From assembly GCA_031539425.1 (NCBI GenBank), contig JAVKLI010000076.1, positions 1 to 15,272 on the forward strand: a DNA stretch of 15,272 nucleotides, written 5' to 3'. This DNA comes from UBA4416 sp031539425 (GTDB lineage: Bacteria; Bacteroidota; Bacteroidia; B-17B0; Aurantibacillaceae). Below, piece after piece: positions 1 through 8,230 of this stretch. Both the position numbers and the translations under genes were made by a program. The notes beneath the pieces were generated by a model that saw nothing but the letters and a program-made list of their open reading frames with translations, did no database searches and had not been told where the DNA came from. The first letter of the stretch is position 1, and each line of letters begins with the position of its first letter.

Positions 1-20
1 ACTATGATATAAATAACAAA

Positions 21-50
21 GACCTTTTTAACGCAAGTTAAAAGGGTTTT
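21..50 (+). terminator. Intrinsic terminator with GNRA tetraloop
   Basis: Bases 22-32 pair with 37-47 to form an 11-bp stem with one G-T wobble. The loop is GCAA (33-36), a GNRA-type tetraloop, and TTTT follows at 47-50. It probably ends transcription of a plus-strand gene left of the window. The opposite strand also has a run of A/T next to the stem, so it may work both ways. The structure is read directly; the function is inferred. Confidence 0.65.
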
Positions 51-90
51 AAATTATATTAAAGGGTATTAAAATTTAAAGCCTAAAAAT

Positions 91-128
91 TGTACTTTTC
101 TATTTGAAAAAGTGTATTTTTCTATTTG
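91..128 (+). repeat. Tandem direct repeat, 22-base period
   Basis: The 16-base unit TGTACTTTTCTATTTG at 91-106 recurs at 113-128 with a single change (C to T), six bases apart. It lies directly ahead of, and runs into, the open frame of the decayed protease gene. A looser repeat of the form TTAAA(A)GGGTnTTAAA lies just upstream (38-55 and 59-77). It could be leftover promoter or operator sequence, or a small tandem duplication. No function is shown. Confidence 0.45.
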
Positions 129-2826
129 CGGATTATACAAGTAACCAAATTACAAAAATGCTATAACATAGAGTTTATAGGAAATACACAAGCCTTTGCT
201 AAAGCATTAGAAACTCAATTTCCTCATTTATTTACTGAAGTAATTAAACGAGAGAAACATAGCGTTATTACATGTTACCAACCTAATGATTATGGCTGGT
301 GGTGTGCTCCAAATTCACCCCATGGCTTACCAAGTTCTACTACATGCCCTACTTGGTGGCTGCGTAAAATTGAAGCCGATAAGGCTTGGGATATCACTAA
401 AGGTAGTAGTGATGTAAAGGTAGCTATTATTGATACTTGGTTTGATATTAACCATCCTGATTTAAACACACAATTTCTAAAGCATTACGACCCATATAGC
501 AACGTTTCTTTTGATTCTAATCCAAATAGAGACCACCATGGTACTAGCGTAGCTGGCTTTGTTGCTGTCAAAGCAGATGGCGGTGGTGCTTATTTAGGTG
601 TTGGTTTTAACACTAAAATGTTAGGGTATTATTATGGTTTAGAAGATACAAGATACATAGAACGAGCCCAACATGCTGCTTTGGTTGAGAATGTAGCTGT
701 TTTAACAACTGCCACAGGCTGGTGTATTAATCCAGGTTACCCAGGCAATGCTATTGAAAAATTGGCAGTAAAAGAAATTTTAAATCACGGAACCACGATT
801 ATAGTGCCTGCAGGTAATGGAGATGGGGGAGGCGGTTGTTATAATAATGGATGGAATCAACGCGCTATGTTTCCTTTATCGCCAGAGTATGATGAACGGG
901 TTATTGTGGTAACAAGCAGGGATATTAATGATAATTTTAGACTACCATACGAAAATCTAAAATCTCACTCTTATTTTCGAGCGGTAGATTTGACAGCACC
1001 TGGGTGGCGTTTAGGCACTTTGGCTTGCACAAAAAATCCTGATGGTACTACTAATAGCTACCCTTATTCTGGCGCACAGCATGGCGATGGCACATCATTT
1101 GCTGCCCCTATAGTAGCTGGTGTGGCAGCTTTAATGAAAGCCGCTAACCCTTGCTTGCGCCCATCTGCCATACAAGATATTTTAAAAGAAACAACTGACG
1201 TTATTAATGATGCAACCGATTTACCAGGCTTAACAGGCACTGGAAGAGTAAATGCCTTTAAAGCAGTGCAAGCCTCTAAAGATAGTTATAAAAACACTTT
1301 AGATTTATATATTAAAGACACTTATAATGATTTTGGGTACGCCCGTTTTTACCCGCCTTTAAACATGCCTTATCACTATGAGACAGCGCGTGATAAAAGC
1401 CCTAATATTTGGGTACGCAATCAAGATGATGGACTAACTAATCGCTCTCATCAAGAGCCTGAATACTCATCTAACAAACCTGTGTACATATATGTAAAAA
1501 TTCACAACAAAAGTTGTGTAACTTCGTCAGGAAGTGAAAAAGTGAGTTTGTATTGGTCAAAGGCTTCAAAATTCTTCATGGCCCACAAATTGGAATGGTA
1601 CAAACCCACTTGTTGGTAATAAAATAGGGGAGATAACACTAGGCCCTTTAAAGCCTTACACAGATACGGTTATAAAATTTACTCGGGCCATTTTAAACCC
1701 TTACCAACATCTTACTTGGTCATCTTGTTTACTGGCTCGTATAGAAAACGTTGTAGGAGATCCTATTACTCCGTATCCTAATAATTTAAGTGATGAGGTG
1801 TATTTTAACAATAACCTAGCCATGCGTAATGTAACGGTGCTTGACCAATTGCCAGGCAGAATATGGGGGAGCGCAACTGGTGAATACTTACCACCAGGTA
1901 GCCATGTGTACATGGGTAATGTAAGTAATCAAATATTAAATACGCGCTTTGAATTTAGTGTTCCTAAAGAAGATAGAACGCATACTATTTCTAATTTAAT
2001 GACTAAAGCTGAAGTAACATTAATTTTTGATGATGTGGGTTGGGATATTTAAAAAAATCAACTTATAAAAACCAATGGGGTACAAATAATAAAAGACAAA
2101 GAGTTAAAAATTACCAGCGATAAAGTAGTGTTTGACAACCTTCAAATAGCAGCTAATACCCGTTTTCCGGTATATATAGGATTTAATTTTTTAGCAGATA
2201 GTTTAGCAGCCATTAACGTTAATCAAAATAGCCATATTACAGAGTATAACTATCAAGCACTTCAATACCAATTACTAAATGATAGCTCTTCACTATTAGG
2301 GGGGCAACATTTCATCGTTCGTAAGCAGCCTATTACAAATATAGTTGCCGATGCAGGGGTTGACAGAACGGTATCGTCTCAACAACCTGTTACCATAAGC
2401 GCTAAACAATTGAGTGAAGCCGCTATATACAATTGGTATGATATGGATGGAAATTTGATATATGAAGGTAAAGACTTAAATGTGAGCCCAGAAGTTACAG
2501 AAAAATACAAATTAGAAGTAATAGGTGCAGCCACTGGCGTTAAAGATTATGATGAAGTACAAGTAAAGGTAAAACAATCATACCTCAAAACTATTACACC
2601 AAACCCTACATCGGGTTTAACTACAGTTAATTATGTAATTAAAAATTGCAATTCGGCTTATTTTATGTTGTTAAATCAAACCTTTAGCTTATCACATAAT
2701 TACATTATAGATGTAAACCAAAACAGCAGTGTGATTAATTTGCAGGGTTTTACACCTGGCATTTACACCTTAGTACTAATTTGTGATGGTGAAGCCAAAG
2801 ACGCCAAACAGCTAATGATCCAATAA
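108..2826 (+). pseudogene. Decayed secreted subtilisin-like (S8) protease with T9SS sorting domain
   Basis: This encodes remains of an S8 family serine endopeptidase. Numbering from a TTG at 126, an N-terminal propeptide-like part precedes the peptidase domain (about 95-380). Asp103, His138 (HHGTSVAG), oxyanion-hole Asn231 (PAGN) and Ser324 (GTSFAAP) are all recognisable. Four defects are visible. There is no signal peptide and no ATG in frame before the catalytic core. The usual DTG motif reads DTW. The frame ends at 1617-1619, but the homologous reading continues in another frame from about 1567. That second frame is stopped by TAA at 2050-2052 and then continues unbroken to 2826. The last part (about 2585-2826) is a T9SS type A sorting domain with PNPTSG and PGIYTL. 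In life the intact protein would have been exported through the outer membrane. An assembly error could explain one lesion but hardly all four. Confidence 0.8.
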
Positions 2827-2858
2827 AATTAATTTTATACTTTAATAAATAGAATAAT

Positions 2859-3773
2859 ATGAAAACATTTTTTTTAACCCTCAGTTTGTTAAGTGCTTTT
2901 AGTTATAACACAGTTATAGCTCAAACCCTGCAAGCACATGCAGGAGCTAGTAGGCATGTGTGTCCAAATAGCGTCAATCTACCATACCCAATTGCGTTAG
3001 GCGGTACACCCACTGCTACAGGCGGAACGCCACCTTATCAATATAAATGGTCGTTTTTTAATCCACCATATGGTACATACAACCCTGATAGGGCTTCACG
3101 TATTATGAATGACAGTAATTTAGCTAATCCATCTATAGTGTATTTTCCATTCAATAAACTTAATATACCTTATATCAAGCTAAAAATAACAGATGCCGCA
3201 GGTGCAACAGCAGTAGATTCTTTATTAATAACCAGTTCGGCTTACAGTATTCATATGGGGCCTTGTTCTTATAATTTCTCTGTTAACCAAGGTGATGATG
3301 TTTTTATAAAAATGCCTATTAGCGTTGGCCCATGTGTTTTTGGTGGTATTCAACCATCTACCTATACCTTAACCCCCACTGCGTATTTAACTACACCCAA
3401 TCAAATAGAATCGTGGTGTAAACCACTTTCTAGCATTAGTTATAGTTGCATGTTGTTTGATGCCAAAGGCTGCACCGCAACTATGAATAATTTTTTTAAC
3501 GTTACAGTAAAGCCAAAAGGTACAGGCTTTGATGAGTTAAATAATTCTAAACATCTAACCATTTCCCCCAACCCCTTCACACATCAGCTATTTATAAGCA
3601 ATATGCAAGAAGTTAAAACCTTGCAATTATTTGACGTGCTGGGTAAACAAATAAAAATTGAGGTGCAAGGTAATGCTATACTTACAGAGCCTAACTTACC
3701 AAGCGGCATGTGCTTTTTAAAAGCGCAGTTTAAAAATGGCGCTACCCTTACGCAAAAGGTGCTGAGGGAGTGA
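2859..3773 (+). CDS. Small secreted protein with T9SS type A sorting domain
   Basis: The protein has 304 residues. It starts with a clear signal peptide (Lys2, a hydrophobic run to about residue 18, then VIA before a Gln at the likely cleavage site). Residues about 25-75 resemble the PKD/SprB-like beta-sandwich repeats of Bacteroidota surface proteins, with TGGTPPYQYKWSF as the typical core. A middle region rich in Cys, Pro and Tyr has no family I recognise. The last 80 residues form a T9SS type A sorting domain: SPNPFTHQLFI, then LQLFDVLGK, then a PSGMCFLKA segment where PSGIYFLKA is usual. The product is therefore expected on the cell surface or released. The ATG sits 32 bases after the dead protease gene, so the two may once have been co-transcribed. 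Its specific role is unknown, and it carries no catalytic motif that I can see. Confidence 0.8.
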   Translation: MKTFFLTLSLLSAFSYNTVIAQTLQAHAGASRHVCPNSVNLPYPIALGGTPTATGGTPPYQYKWSFFNPPYGTYNPDRASRIMNDSNLANPSIVYFPFNKLNIPYIKLKITDAAGATAVDSLLITSSAYSIHMGPCSYNFSVNQGDDVFIKMPISVGPCVFGGIQPSTYTLTPTAYLTTPNQIESWCKPLSSISYSCMLFDAKGCTATMNNFFNVTVKPKGTGFDELNNSKHLTISPNPFTHQLFISNMQEVKTLQLFDVLGKQIKIEVQGNAILTEPNLPSGMCFLKAQFKNGATLTQKVLRE

Positions 3774-3777
3774 TGCA

Positions 3778-3797
3778 AATATTTTAATTAAAATATT
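3778..3797. repeat. Perfect 20-base A/T palindrome
   Basis: Ten bases (AATATTTTAA) are followed immediately by their exact reverse complement, starting five bases after the upstream stop codon and 33 bases before rocD. It contains no G or C. It could be a weak terminator for the secreted-protein gene or a dyad operator for rocD. In DNA this AT-rich it could also be chance. Confidence 0.4.
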
Positions 3798-3830
3798 ATA
3801 GTAATTTTATAATCTTTTAAAATTACCCTT

Positions 3831-5078
3831 ATGGAAACTACCATGATACCTTCAATTTCAGAACAATCTCAAACATATATCAATCAAGAATTACAATACG
3901 GTGCGCATAATTACCACCCACTGCCAGTGGTTTTAGATAAGGGTTTAGGCGTGTATGTGTGGGATGTAGATGGAAAAAAATATTTTGATTTTTTATCTGC
4001 CTATAGCGCTGTTAATCAGGGTCACAGCCATCCAAAAATTGTAAATACCCTAATTACTCAAGCACAAAAATTGAGCTTAACCTCAAGGGCTTTTCACAAC
4101 AGCGTACTTGGTGAATACGAAAAAAAAGTAACTACTTTATTTGGATACGATAAAGTATTGCCCATGAACACAGGTGCAGAAGCTGTAGAAACGACATTAA
4201 AACTAGCTAGAAAATGGGGTTACGAAAAAAAAGGGGTTCAAGACAATGAAGCAAAAATTATTGTATGTGAAGGAAATTTTCATGGACGCACTATTTCAAT
4301 CATTTCTGCAAGCTCTGATAATGATTCAAAAAATAGCTTTGGCCCTTTTACCCCAGGTTATATTACCATACCTTACAATTCGCCATCACATTTAGCAGCT
4401 GCTTTAAAAGATACAAATGTTGTGGGCTTTTTGGTAGAACCTATTCAAGGCGAAGCAGGCGTTTATGTGCCAGATGAAGGTTACTTGAAAACTTGCTCTA
4501 ATATGTGTAAAGAAGCCAACGTATTATTTATGGCAGATGAAATTCAAACAGGCATTGCTCGTACTGGTAAAATGTTGGCTTGTAATTACGAACAGGTGCA
4601 CGCAGATATATTAATTTTAGGTAAAGCCCTTTCTGGTGGCATGTATCCCGTATCTGCCGTGTTAGCTAATGATGAGGTGATGATGTGTATAAAGCCTGGT
4701 CAGCATGGCTCTACATACGGAGGTAATCCTCTTGGCTCTCAAATTGCCATCACCGCACTTGACGTGGTTGCGGAAGAAAATTTAGCTCAAAATTCTTTTG
4801 AATTAGGACATTTGTTTAGAGATGAGATAAAAAAAACAAACTCACCATTAATTGAAATTGTAAGAGGTAAAGGTCTTTTAAACGCTATTGTAATAAAAGA
4901 ATCAAAAGAGGTAACGGCTTGGAACATTTGCTTAAAACTGGCAGAAAACGGACTGCTTGCAAAGCCAACGCACGGAAACATTATTCGTTTTGCGCCACCG
5001 CTTGTTATTACTAAAGCGCAGTTATTAGAATGCATCGCTATAATAAAAGAAACTATTTGTTCTTTTGAAAAAGCCTAA
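3831..5078 (+). CDS. rocD: Ornithine aminotransferase (ornithine--oxo-acid transaminase)
   Basis: This is a PLP-dependent class III aminotransferase of 415 residues, the usual bacterial length. It interconverts ornithine plus 2-oxoglutarate with glutamate-5-semialdehyde plus glutamate in the cytoplasm, linking arginine and proline metabolism. Visible motifs are the N-terminal YGAHNYHPLPVV typical of the OAT subgroup, the phosphate-binding NTGAEAVE (113-120), GNFHGRT (148-154), EPIQGEAGV (203-211), the cofactor-ring aspartate Asp236 in DEIQTG, and the Schiff-base Lys265 in LGKALSGG. The OAT-like N-terminus argues against acetylornithine or GABA aminotransferase. The first ATG (3831) is used here; a second ATG at 3843 would shorten it by four residues. 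No other arginine or proline gene is in the window, so it looks like a stand-alone catabolic gene. Confidence 0.93.
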   Translation: METTMIPSISEQSQTYINQELQYGAHNYHPLPVVLDKGLGVYVWDVDGKKYFDFLSAYSAVNQGHSHPKIVNTLITQAQKLSLTSRAFHNSVLGEYEKKVTTLFGYDKVLPMNTGAEAVETTLKLARKWGYEKKGVQDNEAKIIVCEGNFHGRTISIISASSDNDSKNSFGPFTPGYITIPYNSPSHLAAALKDTNVVGFLVEPIQGEAGVYVPDEGYLKTCSNMCKEANVLFMADEIQTGIARTGKMLACNYEQVHADILILGKALSGGMYPVSAVLANDEVMMCIKPGQHGSTYGGNPLGSQIAITALDVVAEENLAQNSFELGHLFRDEIKKTNSPLIEIVRGKGLLNAIVIKESKEVTAWNICLKLAENGLLAKPTHGNIIRFAPPLVITKAQLLECIAIIKETICSFEKA

Positions 5079-5088
5079 CAATTAGGCT
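5072..5088. terminator. Hairpin between convergent rocD and tilS, containing both stop codons
   Basis: AGCCTAA (5072-5078) pairs perfectly with TTAGGCT (5082-5088) around a three-base loop. The TAA of rocD is in the left arm and the TAA of tilS, read on the other strand, is in the right arm. Both proteins end in Ala-stop as a result. The left side is preceded by an A-run and the right side is followed by a T-rich stretch, so a short bidirectional terminator is plausible. The stem is only 7 bp, so strength is uncertain. Confidence 0.5.
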
Positions 5089-6422
5089 ACACTTATTTTA
5101 ATAATATGTTTTGTGTTTGTAGTAATTTTAAAACGGTTGTCAATTCTATAGCCTATAATCCATATAATTCCTATATTATTACAAAGTAACCAAACGTTTT
5201 GTTTATCAATTAATGCTAATTTTTGATTTTGAAAAAAATCACTTAATTTTTGTTTACGCATCATTCCAAGTGGATAAAAATAATCTCCAATTTTCCATTT
5301 TCTTAACATTAATGGAAATTTTAGTGTTTCGGCATCTATAAATGCTTCATTTAATAAATCTGTTTTATAAAAATTGTTTACAGTTTCAAATTTTATATGT
5401 ATTGGCAAATAATGCGTATCTGTAATACTATTAATTATAAATGAACTCAAGCTATTTGTAACATTAAGGGAAGACACTATGAGCTCATCTCTATTTATAA
5501 TTACTTGATGCGAATCTGAAACAAAGCGTTTGCCAGAAGTTTGTTGCGCCTTATTTAAAAGTGTTATTAATTGATTTACTTGTGATGAGTTAAAACCATA
5601 TGGATGTAACCACTCATACAATAATAAAGCATGGTGTATATTGTGTAACAAAGTTTTGATATTTATAAAAAGATTTTGATTTATCGATTTACAAAGCACA
5701 CTGCGCTGTTGATTTACATATTCATTAACAATAGCTGCAGCTTGAGAAAATTGCTTAATGCTTGTTATGCTGGTAGAATCAACTTCTGAATTCAGTTTTT
5801 CTAATTGAGGAATTACTAAATGTCTTACTAAATTTCTTTGATATTTTACTTCTTGGTTACTACTATCTACTCTAAATGTTAATTGTTTAGATTGAATATA
5901 GTCTAAAATTTCAGATTTTGTTACATCAATTAAAGGTCTAATAATGTCATTTTGTTTTTCTTTAATTCCTTTTAAACCATTAATTCCAGTGCCTCGTGTG
6001 ATATTAATTAAAATAGTTTCTAAATTATCATTAGCATGATGAGCTGTTAAAATATAATTAATTTGTTGGCTTGTTTTAATTTGCTGCAACCAATCATATC
6101 TTAATTTGCGGGCAGCCATTTGAATAGATAGTTTATTTTGCTTTGCAAATAATTTAGTGTCAAAAGAAATTGCATGAATTTTAAGATTGAATGTTTTAGC
6201 AAAATTTTCACAAAAAATTTGATCACCATCTGCTTCTTTGTTTCTTAATTTAAAATTGCAATGTGCTAATTCAAAATTATATTTTGCGTGTATTAGTAAA
6301 TGTGCTAAGGCAACAGAATCTGAGCCGCCACTAAAGGCAAGAAGTAATTTATCTTGAAAGGTGAACAGTTGTTTTGAAATAACAATATTTTGAAATTTGT
6401 TATTTAACTTGTTTTGTGTCAT
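5082..6422 (-). CDS. tilS: tRNA(Ile)-lysidine synthetase
   Basis: TilS uses ATP to attach lysine to C34 of the CAU-anticodon tRNA-Ile, so that it reads AUA instead of AUG; it is essential in most bacteria. The N-terminal PP-loop ATPase motif SGGSDS is at residues 31-36. It is followed by the N-type ATP pyrophosphatase fold, with HCNFKLR, TAHHANDNLETILINITRGTG and RPLI in order. The C-terminal domain shows RKWKIGDYFYPLGM and KLSDFF, the usual TilS tail. I start it at the ATG at 6422 (446 residues); an in-frame TTG at 6428 would add two residues. It is the last gene of the minus-strand run, 59 bases after ribE, and converges with rocD, with three bases between the stop codons. Confidence 0.92.
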   Translation of the reverse strand: MTQNKLNNKFQNIVISKQLFTFQDKLLLAFSGGSDSVALAHLLIHAKYNFELAHCNFKLRNKEADGDQIFCENFAKTFNLKIHAISFDTKLFAKQNKLSIQMAARKLRYDWLQQIKTSQQINYILTAHHANDNLETILINITRGTGINGLKGIKEKQNDIIRPLIDVTKSEILDYIQSKQLTFRVDSSNQEVKYQRNLVRHLVIPQLEKLNSEVDSTSITSIKQFSQAAAIVNEYVNQQRSVLCKSINQNLFINIKTLLHNIHHALLLYEWLHPYGFNSSQVNQLITLLNKAQQTSGKRFVSDSHQVIINRDELIVSSLNVTNSLSSFIINSITDTHYLPIHIKFETVNNFYKTDLLNEAFIDAETLKFPLMLRKWKIGDYFYPLGMMRKQKLSDFFQNQKLALIDKQNVWLLCNNIGIIWIIGYRIDNRFKITTNTKHIIKISVA

Positions 6423-6481
6423 CTTCAATGATAATTATATATAGGGCGAAACTAAAAGTTTAACCTACAATTTAATATAAA

Positions 6482-7078
6482 CTATGCTCTATATTTTATA
6501 TCCATATTTCGGGCTACATACTTCCCTAACACATCATATTCTATATTTACACGAGTATTTAATTGTAACTCACTAAATGTGGTATGTTCCATAGTATAAG
6601 GAATTATGCAAACAGAAAATAAATCATCCAAAACATCTACTAATGTAAGGCTTACACCATTTATGGTAATGCTTCCTTTTGGAATTACCAAATGTTTTGA
6701 AATTTGATTTAACGAAAAATAATATTTCCAGCTACCGTTTTGGTTTTCAATTTTTATTACTTCACTCGTTTCATCTATATGCCCTTGCACCATATGCCCG
6801 TCTAGTCTTTGATTTAATAGCATGGCACGTTCTAAATTTATTTTATCTCCAATTTTTAAGATGCTTAAATTGGTTTTTTGTAAGGTTTCTTTAATAGCAA
6901 CTACAGTATAAGTATTGTGATTAATTTCTGTAACGGTAAGACAAACGCCATTATGCGCCACACTTTGGTCTACTTTAAGTTCAGAAGTTAGTTGTGATTC
7001 TATTGTAAATTCTAAATTATCTTGCTTTGAGACAATTTGTTTTACAACTGCTATATGCTCTATAATACCTGTAAACAT
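6482..7078 (-). CDS. ribE: Riboflavin synthase, alpha chain
   Basis: This enzyme joins two molecules of 6,7-dimethyl-8-ribityllumazine to give riboflavin plus a pyrimidine that is recycled. The 198-residue length and MFTGIIE start are typical of the family. Two lumazine-binding repeats are visible. The first has SVAHNGVCLTV at about 40-50. The second begins with DGHMVQGHIDET at about 93-104 and has SITINGVSLTLVDV further on. The family acts as a trimer in the cytoplasm. It lies nine bases after the cysteine desulfurase gene on the same strand, so the two are probably co-transcribed. No other riboflavin gene is in the window. No FMN riboswitch precedes it, so control would come from the shared transcript. 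Confidence 0.93.
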   Translation of the reverse strand: MFTGIIEHIAVVKQIVSKQDNLEFTIESQLTSELKVDQSVAHNGVCLTVTEINHNTYTVVAIKETLQKTNLSILKIGDKINLERAMLLNQRLDGHMVQGHIDETSEVIKIENQNGSWKYYFSLNQISKHLVIPKGSITINGVSLTLVDVLDDLFSVCIIPYTMEHTTFSELQLNTRVNIEYDVLGKYVARNMDIKYRA

Positions 7079-7087
7079 AGGTTAAAA

Positions 7088-8212
7088 TTATTTATACCAC
7101 TCTTTTAATTTAGTAATAACAGTATCAATTTCTTGTGAAGTATTGTACTTACTAAATGAAAATCGAACAGAGGCGCAGGTCATGTCAACTCCAATATTTC
7201 GTAACACATGTGACCCCTGATTACTACCACTGCTACAAGCGCTACCACCACTAGCCGCTATACCTGCTATATCTAAATTAAATAATAACATTTCGCTACT
7301 ATCATGCTTTGGAAAACGACAATTTAAAACAGTATACAAACTATTATCATCCGTTTCGCCATTAAATTCAATGCCTTTAATGGCTTGTTGCAGTTTGGTT
7401 TTCATTTCATTTTTTAAGGCTTTTATATGTGCTATATGTTCGTTCATTTCAGCATAGCAAATTTCTAACGCTTTAGCAAGGCCTATTATACCTGTGGTGT
7501 TTTCGGTACCGCCACGCATATTGCGCTCTTGCGAGCCACCATAAATTATAGGTTTTATTTTTATGTTATGATTAATGTATAAAAAACCAACGCCTTTTGG
7601 CCCGTGAAATTTATGTGCTGCACAAGTTATAAAATGCACTTTGGTTTTTTGTAAGTCCATAGCATAGTGCCCCATGGTTTGCACCGTGTCGCAATGAAAA
7701 ATAGCTTTGTATTTTTCGCATAATTCTCCAACTTCATCAATTGAAAGCAAAGTTCCAATTTCATTATTGGCATGCATTAAGGATACCAAAGTGTTTGAAT
7801 TATTTTGAAGTAATGTTTCTAAATGTTTTAAATCAACATTTCCTTTAGCATCAACATTTACATAACTTATTTTTATAACACCTTGTTGTTCTAACACATG
7901 TAGTGTGGTTTCTACAGCGTGGTGCTCTATTTTAGTAGAGATTACATGCTTTACACCTAACGACTGTATACTTTGTAAAATGGCCATGTTGTCGGCTTCG
8001 GTACCGCCTGATGTAAAAAATATTTCGGCAGGTGATGTGTTTAATAATTTAGCTACTATTTTTCGTGAGGCTTCAATAGCTGCACGGGTAGTGCGTCCAA
8101 ATGAATGTATGCTGGATGGATTTCCAAAATGTTCTGTAAAATAGGGCATCATAACCTCTAACACTTTAGGGTCTACTTTAGTTGTTGCAGCGTTATCTAA
8201 ATATATTTTCAT
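7088..8212 (-). CDS. Cysteine desulfurase, IscS/NifS type
   Basis: This is a PLP enzyme that takes sulfur from L-cysteine as an enzyme-bound persulfide and passes it on for iron-sulfur clusters, tRNA thiolation or cofactors. It has 374 residues, a little shorter than E. coli IscS. Motifs are YLDNAATT at 4-11, SGGTEADN at 68-75, EHHAV at 96-100, CDTVQ at 174-178, PLP-binding Lys201 in AAHKFHGPKG, and catalytic Cys326 in SGGSACSSGS. The long loop after that cysteine places it in class I (IscS/NifS) rather than SufS. No IscU, IscA or IscR gene accompanies it, so the sulfur acceptor cannot be told from context. It follows dxs by 18 bases and precedes ribE by nine, which suggests one transcript. 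Confidence 0.9.
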   Translation of the reverse strand: MKIYLDNAATTKVDPKVLEVMMPYFTEHFGNPSSIHSFGRTTRAAIEASRKIVAKLLNTSPAEIFFTSGGTEADNMAILQSIQSLGVKHVISTKIEHHAVETTLHVLEQQGVIKISYVNVDAKGNVDLKHLETLLQNNSNTLVSLMHANNEIGTLLSIDEVGELCEKYKAIFHCDTVQTMGHYAMDLQKTKVHFITCAAHKFHGPKGVGFLYINHNIKIKPIIYGGSQERNMRGGTENTTGIIGLAKALEICYAEMNEHIAHIKALKNEMKTKLQQAIKGIEFNGETDDNSLYTVLNCRFPKHDSSEMLLFNLDIAGIAASGGSACSSGSNQGSHVLRNIGVDMTCASVRFSFSKYNTSQEIDTVITKLKEWYK

Positions 8213-8230
8213 TTTTTTACTTTTTAACTG

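Noticed and set aside
1551..1620. Programmed ribosomal frameshift in the protease gene
   Set aside because: No slippery heptamer with a downstream structure is evident, and the same gene also lacks a signal peptide and carries a nonsense codon and a damaged active site, so decay explains it better.
1701..1913. Minus-strand frame opposite the protease remnant
   Set aside because: It is antisense to sequence that reads clearly as subtilase homology in the plus direction, and its composition is not protein-like.
6423..6481. FMN riboswitch or promoter near ribE and tilS
   Set aside because: The gap is only 59 bases and lies after ribE. No riboswitch-like conserved blocks are present upstream of ribE either, where just nine bases separate it from the previous gene.
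7905..8144. Plus-strand frame opposite the cysteine desulfurase
   Set aside because: It is a shadow of strongly conserved desulfurase codons, with no own start context or domain.
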